Shown here: positions 24,897-32,449 of the stretch, piece after piece
Layout: each line of letters starts with the position of its first letter
How positions within the stretch are numbered: position 1 is the stretch's first letter
NCBI RefSeq assembly: GCF_000959525.1
Contig: NZ_CP009832.1
Span: forward strand, 2,666,001-2,730,000
Reading direction: 5' to 3'
DNA: 64,000 bases
Origin: Burkholderia multivorans ATCC BAA-247
Lineage (GTDB): Bacteria > Pseudomonadota > Gammaproteobacteria > Burkholderiales > Burkholderiaceae
Notes under the pieces: generated by a model
What the model was told of the DNA's origin: nothing
Database searches by the model: none
Seen by the model: only the letters and a program-made list of their open reading frames with translations
Position numbers and translations under genes: made by a program

Positions 24897-26200
24897 TGGA
24901 CGACCGCACGCAACAGCTCGACCTGACTGCGCCGATCCCGACCGGGAACACGAAGGCTGCCGCCTCTCAGGCCGGTGCCACATCTGCCGATCTCTGGATG
25001 GTGCCGTACGACAAAATTCACTATGACCCGGCCGACAATATCCGAGCCGTCGACCTCGCGTGGGTGAATGAACTCTCGGTTCTGATGATCCAACACGGGT
25101 ACGACAAAGGCTCGCCGTTGCACTGCTACGTGCGCAAAGTCGACGGAAAGGATCTGTTCTACGTCTACAAGGGGCAGCACCGCTATCTCGCGGCCGGCAA
25201 GGCGATCAAAGCGGGAAAGGATCTCGGAAAGATCCCATTGGTGGTGCGCGATAGCCGCGAAGTCAACCGCGCGAAGATGGTGGTGGACGGCTACCACAAC
25301 AACCGCCAGAAGGCCGCATCGCCCCTAGATCTGGCTGCGGCGATTGCCGAGCTGCGCGACATCCATAACTACGACTCAAAGCAGATCTGCGCCGAACTGA
25401 ACATTACCGAGCAGACTATCCGCGATGCCGCGCTTCTGGAAAAAGCCCCGGCCGAATTGCACGACCTCGTCCGCGGCGGCGCAATCGCAGGCACCCTCGC
25501 GATCGAAGAGATCCGCACGCACGGCGCCGACAAGGCGCTCGAGCGCATCGTGTCCAGTCTGTCGAAAGCGAAGGAAGCTGGCAAGAGCAAGGTCACGAAG
25601 AAGCATCTGACGTGTGACACAAAGCCTGCTGAACGCGCCGCGCCCAAAGCGACGAAGGTCAGCGATGCGTGTGCAAAGCAACTTTTGCAGGCGTTACAGG
25701 CGGTCCTGCACGATCCCGTGTTCGGCAAGCTTTCTCCGGGCACCATCGACGCCGTACATGACGCGCTGACGCCAATCGCAGATCTACTCGATACAGTGCC
25801 GGCTCGCAAGACTGCGTACGCCATCGCCACCGCAAACGAACACGGCGTCTACACGCCGACAGACGTCATATCCGCGCCGAAGCAACAACGCACCGGTCGC
25901 TGCCCGGCAGAAATTCGGGTCGCGCAGATTTCGGACGGTGAGTGGATTTATGGCTTGGACTACACCATCGGGATGGCCGGCGGCGCATCGCCATGCACAT
26001 ACCACGAAGGAATGCCGACCTATCTGACCCGCGTGCAGGCGATTCGGGGGGCCGTGCGCGACCTTACCCGCCGCATCGAAACGAGCCCCACCATGCCGAA
26101 AGCCAAGGAGACCGCCAGCGTTCGTAAGTGGCTCGACAAGCTGTATGCAATGCCCGATCCCGACTGGACGCCGGATATGGCGCAGGAGGCAGCGAAATGA
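24896..26200 (+). CDS. ParB-like nuclease/partition-domain protein
   Basis: A 434-residue protein. Residues about 35-120 fit the ParB/Srx N-terminal fold (VPYDKIHYDPADNIRAVDLA, HCYVRKVDGKDLFYVYKGQHR); about 140-190 give a KorB/ParB-type HTH (YDSKQICAELNITEQTIRDA). The C-terminal half holds a separate domain (RKTAYAIATANEHGVYTPTD onward). The phage is integrated and no ParA gene is near, so plasmid-style partition is unlikely; regulation or DNA modification is more probable. It overlaps both neighbours in an operon. Confidence 0.75.
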   Translation: MDDRTQQLDLTAPIPTGNTKAAASQAGATSADLWMVPYDKIHYDPADNIRAVDLAWVNELSVLMIQHGYDKGSPLHCYVRKVDGKDLFYVYKGQHRYLAAGKAIKAGKDLGKIPLVVRDSREVNRAKMVVDGYHNNRQKAASPLDLAAAIAELRDIHNYDSKQICAELNITEQTIRDAALLEKAPAELHDLVRGGAIAGTLAIEEIRTHGADKALERIVSSLSKAKEAGKSKVTKKHLTCDTKPAERAAPKATKVSDACAKQLLQALQAVLHDPVFGKLSPGTIDAVHDALTPIADLLDTVPARKTAYAIATANEHGVYTPTDVISAPKQQRTGRCPAEIRVAQISDGEWIYGLDYTIGMAGGASPCTYHEGMPTYLTRVQAIRGAVRDLTRRIETSPTMPKAKETASVRKWLDKLYAMPDPDWTPDMAQEAAK

Positions 26201-26655
26201 CCTCGCACCCGGCCCTTTCTACCCCACGTCCGCTGCCGCGAAAGCGGGAACACGCGAAGAAGCGCCCGGCGCTCGCACTGGCAAGCGTCGACGGTACGTC
26301 GATGCAGTCGAACAGCAGCGGGCTGACGCCCGCAACAACAATCCAGAACAACGATGCGCCGCTCACGCGGCGAAAAGCAATCCAGACGAACGAAGCCTTG
26401 GCGGACGCCCGCCAAGGCAGGCTCGCGCGATTCGACGCCCTTCGCATCGAGATTCGCGCGTTGATCACCGAGATCTCGCACGCGGCCGACGTCGAGCTGC
26501 TGGACCTGATGGCCGACGAGATCGGCTCGTTCGCTCGCCATAAAGCCGCGCAGGACGCGCGAACCTGGGCAGCAACCGCTGGCATCACGTTGGAAACCGG
26601 CTTGATGCAGCTCGCTCGGGCGATCCCTTTCAATTCGAAGCATGGAGACCAATGA
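26197..26655 (+). CDS. Phage protein of unknown function
   Basis: A 152-residue protein (MTSHPALSTPRPLPRKREHA...), ATG overlapping the upstream stop. The N-terminus is basic and proline-rich; residues about 60-130 are helical (RLARFDALRIEIRALITEIS, ELLDLMADEIGSFARHKAAQ). No family recognised. Confidence 0.6.
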   Translation: MTSHPALSTPRPLPRKREHAKKRPALALASVDGTSMQSNSSGLTPATTIQNNDAPLTRRKAIQTNEALADARQGRLARFDALRIEIRALITEISHAADVELLDLMADEIGSFARHKAAQDARTWAATAGITLETGLMQLARAIPFNSKHGDQ

Positions 26656-26957
26656 TGGGTTCACTAATCAATCTGCCGGGCGTCGCTGCCGGCCGCATCG
26701 ACGACGTACCATTCTTCCAGTCCCCCGCTCACGCAATCCGTCTGCTGCGGCAGCATCGGGCCTGTACTGATGCCGGCGATCATGGTGCGATATCGATCTG
26801 GCGCGCAGATGACGGGAAGTGGAACTGCCTGTTCAGCCGACGTCACATTGACATCGATCATTCAGCCTTCGATTACAAGAAGGACGTGCGCGTATGGCTC
26901 GACGCGTGGCATCCGAAAATTTACGGCATGGCCGCCCGAGCAGGGGAAAGTGAATGA
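26652..26957 (+). CDS. Phage protein of unknown function
   Basis: A 101-residue aromatic-rich protein (HGAISIWRADDGKWNCLFSR, DYKKDVRVWLDAWHPKIYGM) with GGAG just upstream and 4-bp overlaps on both sides. The spread of Trp and His suggests a folded nucleic-acid-interacting protein, but nothing is diagnostic. Confidence 0.6.
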   Translation: MMGSLINLPGVAAGRIDDVPFFQSPAHAIRLLRQHRACTDAGDHGAISIWRADDGKWNCLFSRRHIDIDHSAFDYKKDVRVWLDAWHPKIYGMAARAGESE

Positions 26958-27184
26958 GCCTGCTGACCCGCGCATACATTCTGGAAAAGTACGGCCCCCG
27001 CATGACACTGGCGCAGCTCGCACAGCTTCTGCTCATGTCAGAAGGGACAATTCGCAACCAGATCAGCGCCGAGACATTCCCTATCGCGACATACAAAGAG
27101 GGAGGCGCTAGGTTTGCACCCTACGACGCAGTGGCGGACTATCTGGATGCGATGTCGACCCAAGCTCGCCTCAAGGCTGCGTAG
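26954..27184 (+). CDS. Small HTH protein, excisionase/PrtN-like
   Basis: A 76-residue protein with a clear HTH (MTLAQLAQLLLMSEGTIRNQ) followed by strands and DAVADYLDAMS, resembling excisionase and pyocin activator PrtN-type regulators. As the last gene of the rightward early operon before cargo and integrase, it could be the excisionase directing integrase at the att site, or a late-gene activator. Confidence 0.65.
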   Translation: MSLLTRAYILEKYGPRMTLAQLAQLLLMSEGTIRNQISAETFPIATYKEGGARFAPYDAVADYLDAMSTQARLKAA

Positions 27185-27239
27185 CCCAAAGTCAGCGCGG
27201 GCGCACAGAAGCGCGCGCCTGCGCCAAACTTGCGGCCAA

Positions 27240-28094
27240 TTATTCCGGCTGATAGAGAAGATTCTTAACTTCGTCGCATCGACCGAACCACTTACATCGC
27301 ACTCCCTCGAATGCAGACCGCGCTCGTGCATCATCGACCGCTGCAATAGCGGTCCACTGAACAAACATCAAGTGACCATCCATCTTCTTCGCAAGTACTC
27401 CGCGATCAAGGTATCGCAGAATGACGAGCTTCGGCAGCACATCCTTATTCGATAGAAATATCGTCGCGGATGGCTTCTCTTTTAGGTTGGCGATCGCCCG
27501 AGCGTCGCCCGCAACATAGGACACTGCGACAACAACCGGCACCCAGACGAAGATCCAGCCATACTTGGTCACCCACGGAGCACCGTTATTCGGCAATAGC
27601 CTTGCGGAAAATGTGAGCCACGCAATACCCACGAACACCATCATCTGGCCATAGTATTGACTTCCAGACCATACGAATGAACCGATCCCTATTGCGGCCA
27701 TTACGATCACGAATATGCTTGGAGTATGCGCGATGAAGGCGATGCATCGCCAGACGACGTTTGAGTTCTTCGCCCCCGCCAATGCTTGTCGCCTTATCTC
27801 AGCCGGATCCCGCCAACCGTCTATTCGACGAGTGAAAAGATGCTGTATTACCGACCCCAGCATGACAAATCCTAAGGCCGGTGCCCATATAACGGCGGAC
27901 CTCGCGTGATCAGTCAACGAAGTTGGAACTTGCGACATTTCGAGTCCCAGCCGCGAAAAGTACGCCACGTCAAATATAACCGAGCACGGAAGGACGAGCA
28001 TGGCCAACAGCGTCATGACGCTTGACATGCGCTCAAGAGACGATGGCCCCTCCGCCTTAACAGTCATCTGGGGGCTTTCGATCACTTCACTCAT
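27240..28094 (-). CDS. Multi-helix membrane protein, cargo of unknown function
   Basis: A 284-residue protein with about five transmembrane segments (near residues 28-50, 66-86, 115-140, 145-163 and 175-192) and a soluble C-terminal domain of about 90 residues (SATIFLSNKDVLPKLVILRY, GVLAKKMDGHLMFVQW). It is AT-richer than the phage core (29 of 60 GC in line 27601-27660) and convergent with the early operon. It shares with the 7463-8197 protein the N-terminal helix-loop-helix pattern and the small C-terminal domain, so the two may be distant relatives. Membrane effectors of this sort occur in phage-exclusion systems; that is inference only. Confidence 0.7.
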   Translation of the reverse strand: MSEVIESPQMTVKAEGPSSLERMSSVMTLLAMLVLPCSVIFDVAYFSRLGLEMSQVPTSLTDHARSAVIWAPALGFVMLGSVIQHLFTRRIDGWRDPAEIRRQALAGAKNSNVVWRCIAFIAHTPSIFVIVMAAIGIGSFVWSGSQYYGQMMVFVGIAWLTFSARLLPNNGAPWVTKYGWIFVWVPVVVAVSYVAGDARAIANLKEKPSATIFLSNKDVLPKLVILRYLDRGVLAKKMDGHLMFVQWTAIAAVDDARARSAFEGVRCKWFGRCDEVKNLLYQPE

Positions 28095-28200
28095 CCCCGA
28101 CCTCCTTTCCTGTCTTTATCCGCGTGACCGAACTGCCGTCACGGCAACGCAATTGCACTTACGACACAAGCATGACCGACAATCGCGTGGCTAGCGATGC

Positions 28201-28234
28201 AAAACGCCCCAATCACATAGCCGCGATTGGGGCG
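28201..28234 (-). terminator. Intrinsic terminator of the TPR-HEPN operon
   Basis: CGCCCCAATC (28205-28214) pairs perfectly with GATTGGGGCG (28225-28234); TTTTGC follows on the minus strand. It lies 20 bp after the HEPN-like stop and separates that pair from the membrane protein gene. Confidence 0.85.
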
Positions 28235-28254
28235 CTCCGTATAACCGCCAACAC

Positions 28255-28641
28255 TCAGGGATTGCTTGCCTGATGCACCACAGCAAAGAACTGGTCAGCC
28301 TGCGCCTCGATAGACGGGCAATTCGCAATCAGGTCAGTCGCATCGGCCTGCGAAAAATCCTCGTCCAAGAAGTAGTCTGCGCGTGTTCGCACTTTCTTCA
28401 TGTCTTGCAAGCGGTATGCAAGTGAACGGCCTTTTAGCCCTTGTGCCTTGAGCCGCTCACCTAAGCGCTCATGCTCTCCTAAAACAAAGTTGCTTGGCGG
28501 CAAGCAGGCATCTGCAACTTGAAGCACTTTGTGAAACATCGCGTAATACCCGCGAGAAGCACCTGATCGCCACTCACATTCGCTTCCGCCATTCGCCATG
28601 GTGGCCGCGAGTGCTTCGATGTCCTTGATTCCGATACTCAT
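28255..28641 (-). CDS. HEPN-like protein, second gene of a coupled pair
   Basis: A 128-residue helical protein. The pattern EWRSGASRGYYAMFHKVLQV (residues 23-42) and MKKVRTRADYFLDED (near residue 80) match the UPF0332/HEPN family seen in toxin-antitoxin and defence loci. The canonical RX4-6H ribonuclease motif is not obvious; the equivalent position reads RTRADY, as in many UPF0332 members. Its ATG overlaps the TPR-like stop, implying a stoichiometric partner. A terminator follows. A toxin or sensor role is inference. Confidence 0.7.
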   Translation of the reverse strand: MSIGIKDIEALAATMANGGSECEWRSGASRGYYAMFHKVLQVADACLPPSNFVLGEHERLGERLKAQGLKGRSLAYRLQDMKKVRTRADYFLDEDFSQADATDLIANCPSIEAQADQFFAVVHQASNP

Positions 28642-29420
28642 CTCGTCACCGACACGAACTGGCCATCAAAGCGATAGGAACTTACAGGTCGACACGCAAA
28701 CGTCACCATACCTGGCGCCGGATCGTCGAACCTCTCACACAGCGCCTCTGAAATTGCCCAATTTAGCTCGCCGCACCGCTGCGCCGAGTCAGTGACATAC
28801 AGTTCCATTCTCAGACCAGCGTCACCGAAGTCTTCCATCATGGTTTGCCTGATAGTGCCACCATGCGCCCGAACCGCGCCGACAGCTGTCTCAATCAACT
28901 CTTCCCGCATTTCTCGCGTCGCGCCGTGAGCCTCGGCCAAAGCGAGCAACCGCTTCATGGAGTCAACTACAGGGTCCGAATCACTGACCTTGAATCTGCC
29001 AATCATGTCGAGTGCCCCCTCGAAATCGAGAATGGTTCGATAGAGGTTTACCATCCCGCTGATTGCCGTCGTGTCGTTTGCGCTGACCAACGGCTCCATT
29101 TGCTGACAAACCTCTCTGGCTAGACGGCACTCAGCGACCGCCGCGAGCAATCCCATTCCATTTGCCAACACCATCTTGTCACGAGGCGACAGCTTGAGCG
29201 CCGCACGAACACTGCGCACGCACTCCGTATGGTTGCCCTGAATGACCGCGATCGCAGCAAATGATAGCCATGCGAACGCAGGATCCCCGACGCCGCTTTC
29301 CAATGCAGCGCGCGCCTGCCGTTCATAGCGTTTTACGAGCAAGTCGTTACTTTGCGCGTAGGCCGCCATTCTCAACAGATCGTTGATGGCCTGATTTACT
29401 GCTTCTAACGGTTGCGTCAC
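28638..29420 (-). CDS. TPR-like helical-repeat protein, first gene of pair with HEPN
   Basis: A 260-residue protein (MTQPLEAVNQAINDLLRMAA...). Residues about 30-160 are a helical-repeat (TPR-like) array: RQARAALESGVGDPAFAWLS, RSVRAALKLSPRDKMVLANG, REVCQQMEPLVSANDTT and LYRTILDFEGALDMIGRFK. The C-terminal ~80 residues form a different, strand-containing domain (FGDAGLRMELYVTDSA, MVTFACRPVSSYRFDG). TPR proteins commonly sense or scaffold partner effectors. It is coupled to the HEPN-like gene by a 4-bp overlap and lies next to the integrase, a usual cargo slot. Confidence 0.65.
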   Translation of the reverse strand: MTQPLEAVNQAINDLLRMAAYAQSNDLLVKRYERQARAALESGVGDPAFAWLSFAAIAVIQGNHTECVRSVRAALKLSPRDKMVLANGMGLLAAVAECRLAREVCQQMEPLVSANDTTAISGMVNLYRTILDFEGALDMIGRFKVSDSDPVVDSMKRLLALAEAHGATREMREELIETAVGAVRAHGGTIRQTMMEDFGDAGLRMELYVTDSAQRCGELNWAISEALCERFDDPAPGMVTFACRPVSSYRFDGQFVSVTR

Positions 29421-29525
29421 CGCTCCGACCCCGATTATTTGTGTGGAATTTGTAGCCGATAGTATCAGAGCGCGATCAATGTGATACCGATCCGCCGTCA
29501 GACCGGACTCCTCGCCGTGTCTGCG

Positions 29526-30623
29526 TCAATCGATCGGACCCACGATCCGCCGGCCCTTTTGGGACACCTGGTCCGGCCGCAGGTTCGTGTACCTCTTCAG
29601 ATTACGCCAATCCTTGTGACCCGTCACCGCTGCCACCTCAGGAATATCCCACCCGCCCTCGAAGAGCGCACTCGTCGCTTCGTGCCGCAGATCGTGCAGC
29701 CGAAGGTCGACGATGCCTTTATCGACGCACGCCAGCTTGAAGTACTTGCTCGCCGTACTCTTGTCGAACCGGAAAATGTACTCGTTAGGATGTGGGTCGA
29801 TCTTCGGGTCCGCCTTGCGCTTCGCCTCGTATGCCGGCGGCACCGGATATCGCGCCTGACGCAATAGCACTTCGAGCGAGTCGCCGATCAGCGGCACCCA
29901 CTCGTCGTTGCCCTTCTTCTGCCGTGGATGTTTGCGATCGCGGACGAGCGCGAGCCGGCGCTCGACGTCGAGATCCGACCACGTCAACCGAAAAAGCTCG
30001 CCACGCCGGAATGCGCTTTTCATCGCCACGCGGATGACATCCGGCACCGCCTGTTCGCGCTCCGGATGTTCCGCAAACCACTCGAAGATCTTCACGATCT
30101 CTTCACGGGTCGGCCGCCGATCGCGATGCTTCCCCGGCCCGATGAGCTGCAGGTGATCGAGGGTCGGCCGCGCAATACTCGGAGCGTGCGGCAACCGCAG
30201 GTCGAGCAGCGAGGCCATGTGTTTGTACACCGTCCCGAGCTTGGATATGTCCATGTCGATCGTGTACTGCCCTGCACCCTCTTTCTTTCGTTCCTGGGCA
30301 AACTTGACCAGCCGCTTGGTCGATAGCTTCGCCGCCACCTCATCGTCAAAGTGACTTTCCAGCCGCTTGAGCATGTAGTCTTCGTTCGACTTCTCGGCGA
30401 CCGGCCGGCCGGAATCGTTGCGTGCGTTTCGATACAAGCGCACCAGCTCGCCGACCGTGATCGTCTGCTCGTCGACGGCGGCTTGCCCCTTGTCGATACC
30501 GCCCTCGATCTCTCGCGCCCATGCTTCGGCCGCGCCCTTGGTTCGAAACGTCTTTGCTATACTCTGTCCCCGCCGGCGGACTTGAGCACGCCAGCGGTCG
30601 CCGATCTTGAGGATCGAAGCCAT
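29526..30623 (-). CDS. Tyrosine-type phage integrase
   Basis: A 365-residue site-specific recombinase. ATG 30623 has GGGG 6 bases upstream; the N-terminus (MASILKIGDRWRAQVRRRGQ) is an arm-binding domain, residues about 55-140 a core-binding SAM-like domain, and 165-360 the catalytic domain with Arg206/207 (AFRRGELF), His310-Arg313 (HDLRH), His336 (TGHKDW) and nucleophile Tyr345 (LKRYTNLR). All catalytic residues are present, so excision should be possible. It reads away from the tRNA, with arm-type repeats upstream. Confidence 0.96.
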   Translation of the reverse strand: MASILKIGDRWRAQVRRRGQSIAKTFRTKGAAEAWAREIEGGIDKGQAAVDEQTITVGELVRLYRNARNDSGRPVAEKSNEDYMLKRLESHFDDEVAAKLSTKRLVKFAQERKKEGAGQYTIDMDISKLGTVYKHMASLLDLRLPHAPSIARPTLDHLQLIGPGKHRDRRPTREEIVKIFEWFAEHPEREQAVPDVIRVAMKSAFRRGELFRLTWSDLDVERRLALVRDRKHPRQKKGNDEWVPLIGDSLEVLLRQARYPVPPAYEAKRKADPKIDPHPNEYIFRFDKSTASKYFKLACVDKGIVDLRLHDLRHEATSALFEGGWDIPEVAAVTGHKDWRNLKRYTNLRPDQVSQKGRRIVGPID

Positions 30624-30642
30624 GAAACACCCCGTTTGTGGA

Positions 30643-30704
30643 CTGTAGCAATGCGTCATCCACATACGCTGCTACAAGGTCGATTTGTAGCAGAATTGTA
30701 GCAG
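30643..30704. repeat. Integrase arm-type site cluster
   Basis: TTGTAGCAG occurs at 30685-30693 and 30696-30704, its inverse CTGCTACAA at 30669-30677 and a partial copy CTGTAGCA at 30643-30650. Short direct and inverted repeats beside an integrase gene fit arm sites of attP. They also overlap the integrase promoter region, so may allow autoregulation. Confidence 0.55.
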
Positions 30705-30839
30705 GCGGGGCGTTAAACTATGCTTCACAACCGGTCATTTCGCGTCATGCACGGAAAGACGAAAATCCCGGAAAGGCACACGGGACAAGGCTAAGAGCCT
30801 GATTCACAAGAGTTCAGTCTATCCCGCTCAAACTATCCG

Positions 30840-30914
30840 CTCCCCGTAGTTCAATGGATAGAACAAGCGCCTCCTAAGCGCTAGATACAGGTTCGATTCC
30901 TGTCGGGGGGACCA
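30840..30914 (+). tRNA. tRNA-Arg (anticodon CCT)
   Basis: A 75-nt cloverleaf: acceptor CTCCCCG pairs with CGGGGGG (one T-G pair), D-arm GTTC...GAAC, anticodon arm AGCGC-CTCCTAA-GCGCT with anticodon CCT, T-arm ACAGG-TTCGATT-CCTGT, and encoded CCA (30912-30914). It reads Arg AGG codons. The prophage abuts its 5' side. Confidence 0.96.
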
Positions 30915-31251
30915 GCCGAGCTTCCAAACCCTCCCCGAGACCTTCCTGCTTTAATCCCGAACACACGTCTAGCGCCCATCGCGATGTGACGTTGCCCGGA
31001 GCAACCCGAAAGTGTTAGTGCTATCCGTCGGTTTCAGCCGATACCGATAACGGCCGGCGGCCGCAAATTGCATCGGCCCGGTTCGAGATCGCAGCTTCGT
31101 TGCCCCACGGAGGTGCTCAAACCCGCACGCCGCAATCCCGGCCTTCCAGGCACACCCAATGCTCGCCCGCATCCACCGCGGCGCCGCCTCACCACGACGA
31201 GGCAGAAATGACGCGCCACATGACCGCACCTGCCCTGGAAGGAGAACCCCA
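30915..31251. other. Intergenic, no gene recognised
   Basis: Nothing with coding character is seen between the tRNA and the next ribosome binding site (GGAAGGAG at 31238-31245). A minus-strand open frame here is Gly/Trp-rich and antisense to the following gene, so it is disregarded. Confidence 0.6.
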
Positions 31252-31497
31252 ATGACCGCCCGCACCCCCACCCCCGCCGACCCATCCGACCCGGCCAACC
31301 AAACCCCACCGCCCCAAACCGACGAAGTCAGCACCGACCGCAAAGGCAACGTGCATCAAAAGGGCCACGGCAGCATGGACGAAACGATGATCCCGCAGAA
31401 GCCGGAGCCCGACAAAGGCCCCTACGAGCCGCCGCCGGGACACCTCGACAACCCGAAAGACGTCGAGCCGCCTAGCGGCGGCGACCTGTCCGCGTGA
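31252..31497 (+). CDS. Small proline-rich hydrophilic protein
   Basis: An 81-residue acidic/proline-rich protein (MTARTPTPADPSDPANQTPP..., PPPGHLDNPKDVEPPSGGDL). GGAAGGAG precedes the ATG. It has no hydrophobic core and is predicted disordered. Function unknown; it is the first host gene after the tRNA. Confidence 0.65.
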   Translation: MTARTPTPADPSDPANQTPPPQTDEVSTDRKGNVHQKGHGSMDETMIPQKPEPDKGPYEPPPGHLDNPKDVEPPSGGDLSA

Positions 31498-31519
31498 CGC
31501 CAGCCGGTCGCACGCGGCG

Positions 31520-32290
31520 CTACGCGCCGCCCCACTGCATCGTGAGCCCGCCGTCGATCGTCCACGTCTGCCCCGTCACGTAGTCGCCGTCGTCGGACGC
31601 GAGAAACAGCGCCACACGCGCGATCTCTTCCGGTTGCCCGGGCCGATGCCACGGAATCACCGACATCGATGCATCGCGCTGCTGCGGGTCGTTGAGGCGA
31701 TCGCGCGTCATCGGCGTGTCGATCAGGCCCGGCGCGATGTTGTTCACGTTGATCCGGTCCTCGGCTACTTCGCGCGACAAACTGCGCGCAAGCGAGCCGA
31801 GCCCCGCCTTCGCCATCCCGTACGGCGCGCTTTCCGGCGTCGGCAGATGCTGCGCGACCGACGAAATGTTCACGATCCGCCCGCCGCCGCCCAAGGCGCG
31901 ACGCTGCCGGACGAACGCGCGGCAACAGTACAACGGCCCGAGCAGATCGGTCCGCAGCACGGTATCGATCTGCGCATCTTCGAGATCGGCGACGGCCGCG
32001 CCCGGCGCACCGACGCCCGCGTTGTTGACCAACACCTCCAGTCCGCCGAGCGTATTCATCGCTTCCGCGAAGAACGCGTCGACCGACCGCGGGTCGCCTA
32101 CATCGCCCTGGATCGCGCACGCGCGCCGGCCCACTGCCTGAATGCGCCGCACCGTTTCCTGAGCGCCGTCATGGTCCGTGTGGTAGACGATCGCGACGTC
32201 CGCGCCTTCCTGCGCGAACAGCGTCGCGATCGCCTGGCCGATTCCGGAGTCCGCGCCCGTGACGAGCGCGCGAATGCCTTGCAGTTTCAT
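31520..32290 (-). CDS. Short-chain dehydrogenase/reductase (glucose-dehydrogenase-like)
   Basis: A 256-residue classical SDR. NAD(P)-binding TGADSGIG at residues 11-18, NNAG near residue 89, active-site Ser around NISSVAQHLP and YGMAK for Tyr-Lys. C-terminal GQTWTIDGGLTMQWGGA is typical of the glucose 1-dehydrogenase-like subgroup. ATG 32290 fits the family start (MKLQGIRALVTGADSGIG). Substrate unknown. Confidence 0.88.
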   Translation of the reverse strand: MKLQGIRALVTGADSGIGQAIATLFAQEGADVAIVYHTDHDGAQETVRRIQAVGRRACAIQGDVGDPRSVDAFFAEAMNTLGGLEVLVNNAGVGAPGAAVADLEDAQIDTVLRTDLLGPLYCCRAFVRQRRALGGGGRIVNISSVAQHLPTPESAPYGMAKAGLGSLARSLSREVAEDRINVNNIAPGLIDTPMTRDRLNDPQQRDASMSVIPWHRPGQPEEIARVALFLASDDGDYVTGQTWTIDGGLTMQWGGA

Positions 32291-32449
32291 GTACCTGTCC
32301 CTCCTGGCAAGTCGAGTTGCGGTCAACGCGCCGCGGCACCATCGAGCGCAGCGCGCACCATGCGCGACATCAGCCGGCGCATGCGCCGTTCCTTCCCGCG
32401 GCACGCACGATGCTGCGCGACTCGACACTCACGACAGCGATCGAACACC

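Larger units (their letters stand above)
1..30838. mobile_element. Lambda-head / P2-tail chimeric prophage (left end outside window)
   Basis: A contiguous phage gene set fills this interval: tail and head genes on the minus strand, a primase and divergent regulators in the middle, a rightward early operon, a cargo block and a tyrosine integrase. The packaging and head genes belong to lambda families (gpA, gpW, gpB, gpC, gpD, gpE), while the tail is P2-like and contractile (V, W, J, I, H, FI, FII, E, T). The right boundary is taken to lie between the integrase arm-type repeats (to 30704) and the tRNA at 30840; the exact att core cannot be fixed because the other end is off the left edge. No holin, endolysin, U or D gene is visible. 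A stop codon in the large terminase suggests the element may be unable to package DNA. Confidence 0.95.

Noticed and set aside
24896-26200. ParB-like gene considered as evidence for a plasmid-prophage
   Set aside because: An intact integrase and a chromosomal tRNA border it, and no ParA partner is present.
30969-31349. Minus-strand frame near the tRNA
   Set aside because: Gly/Trp/Arg-rich composition antisense to a gene with a good ribosome binding site; no other support.
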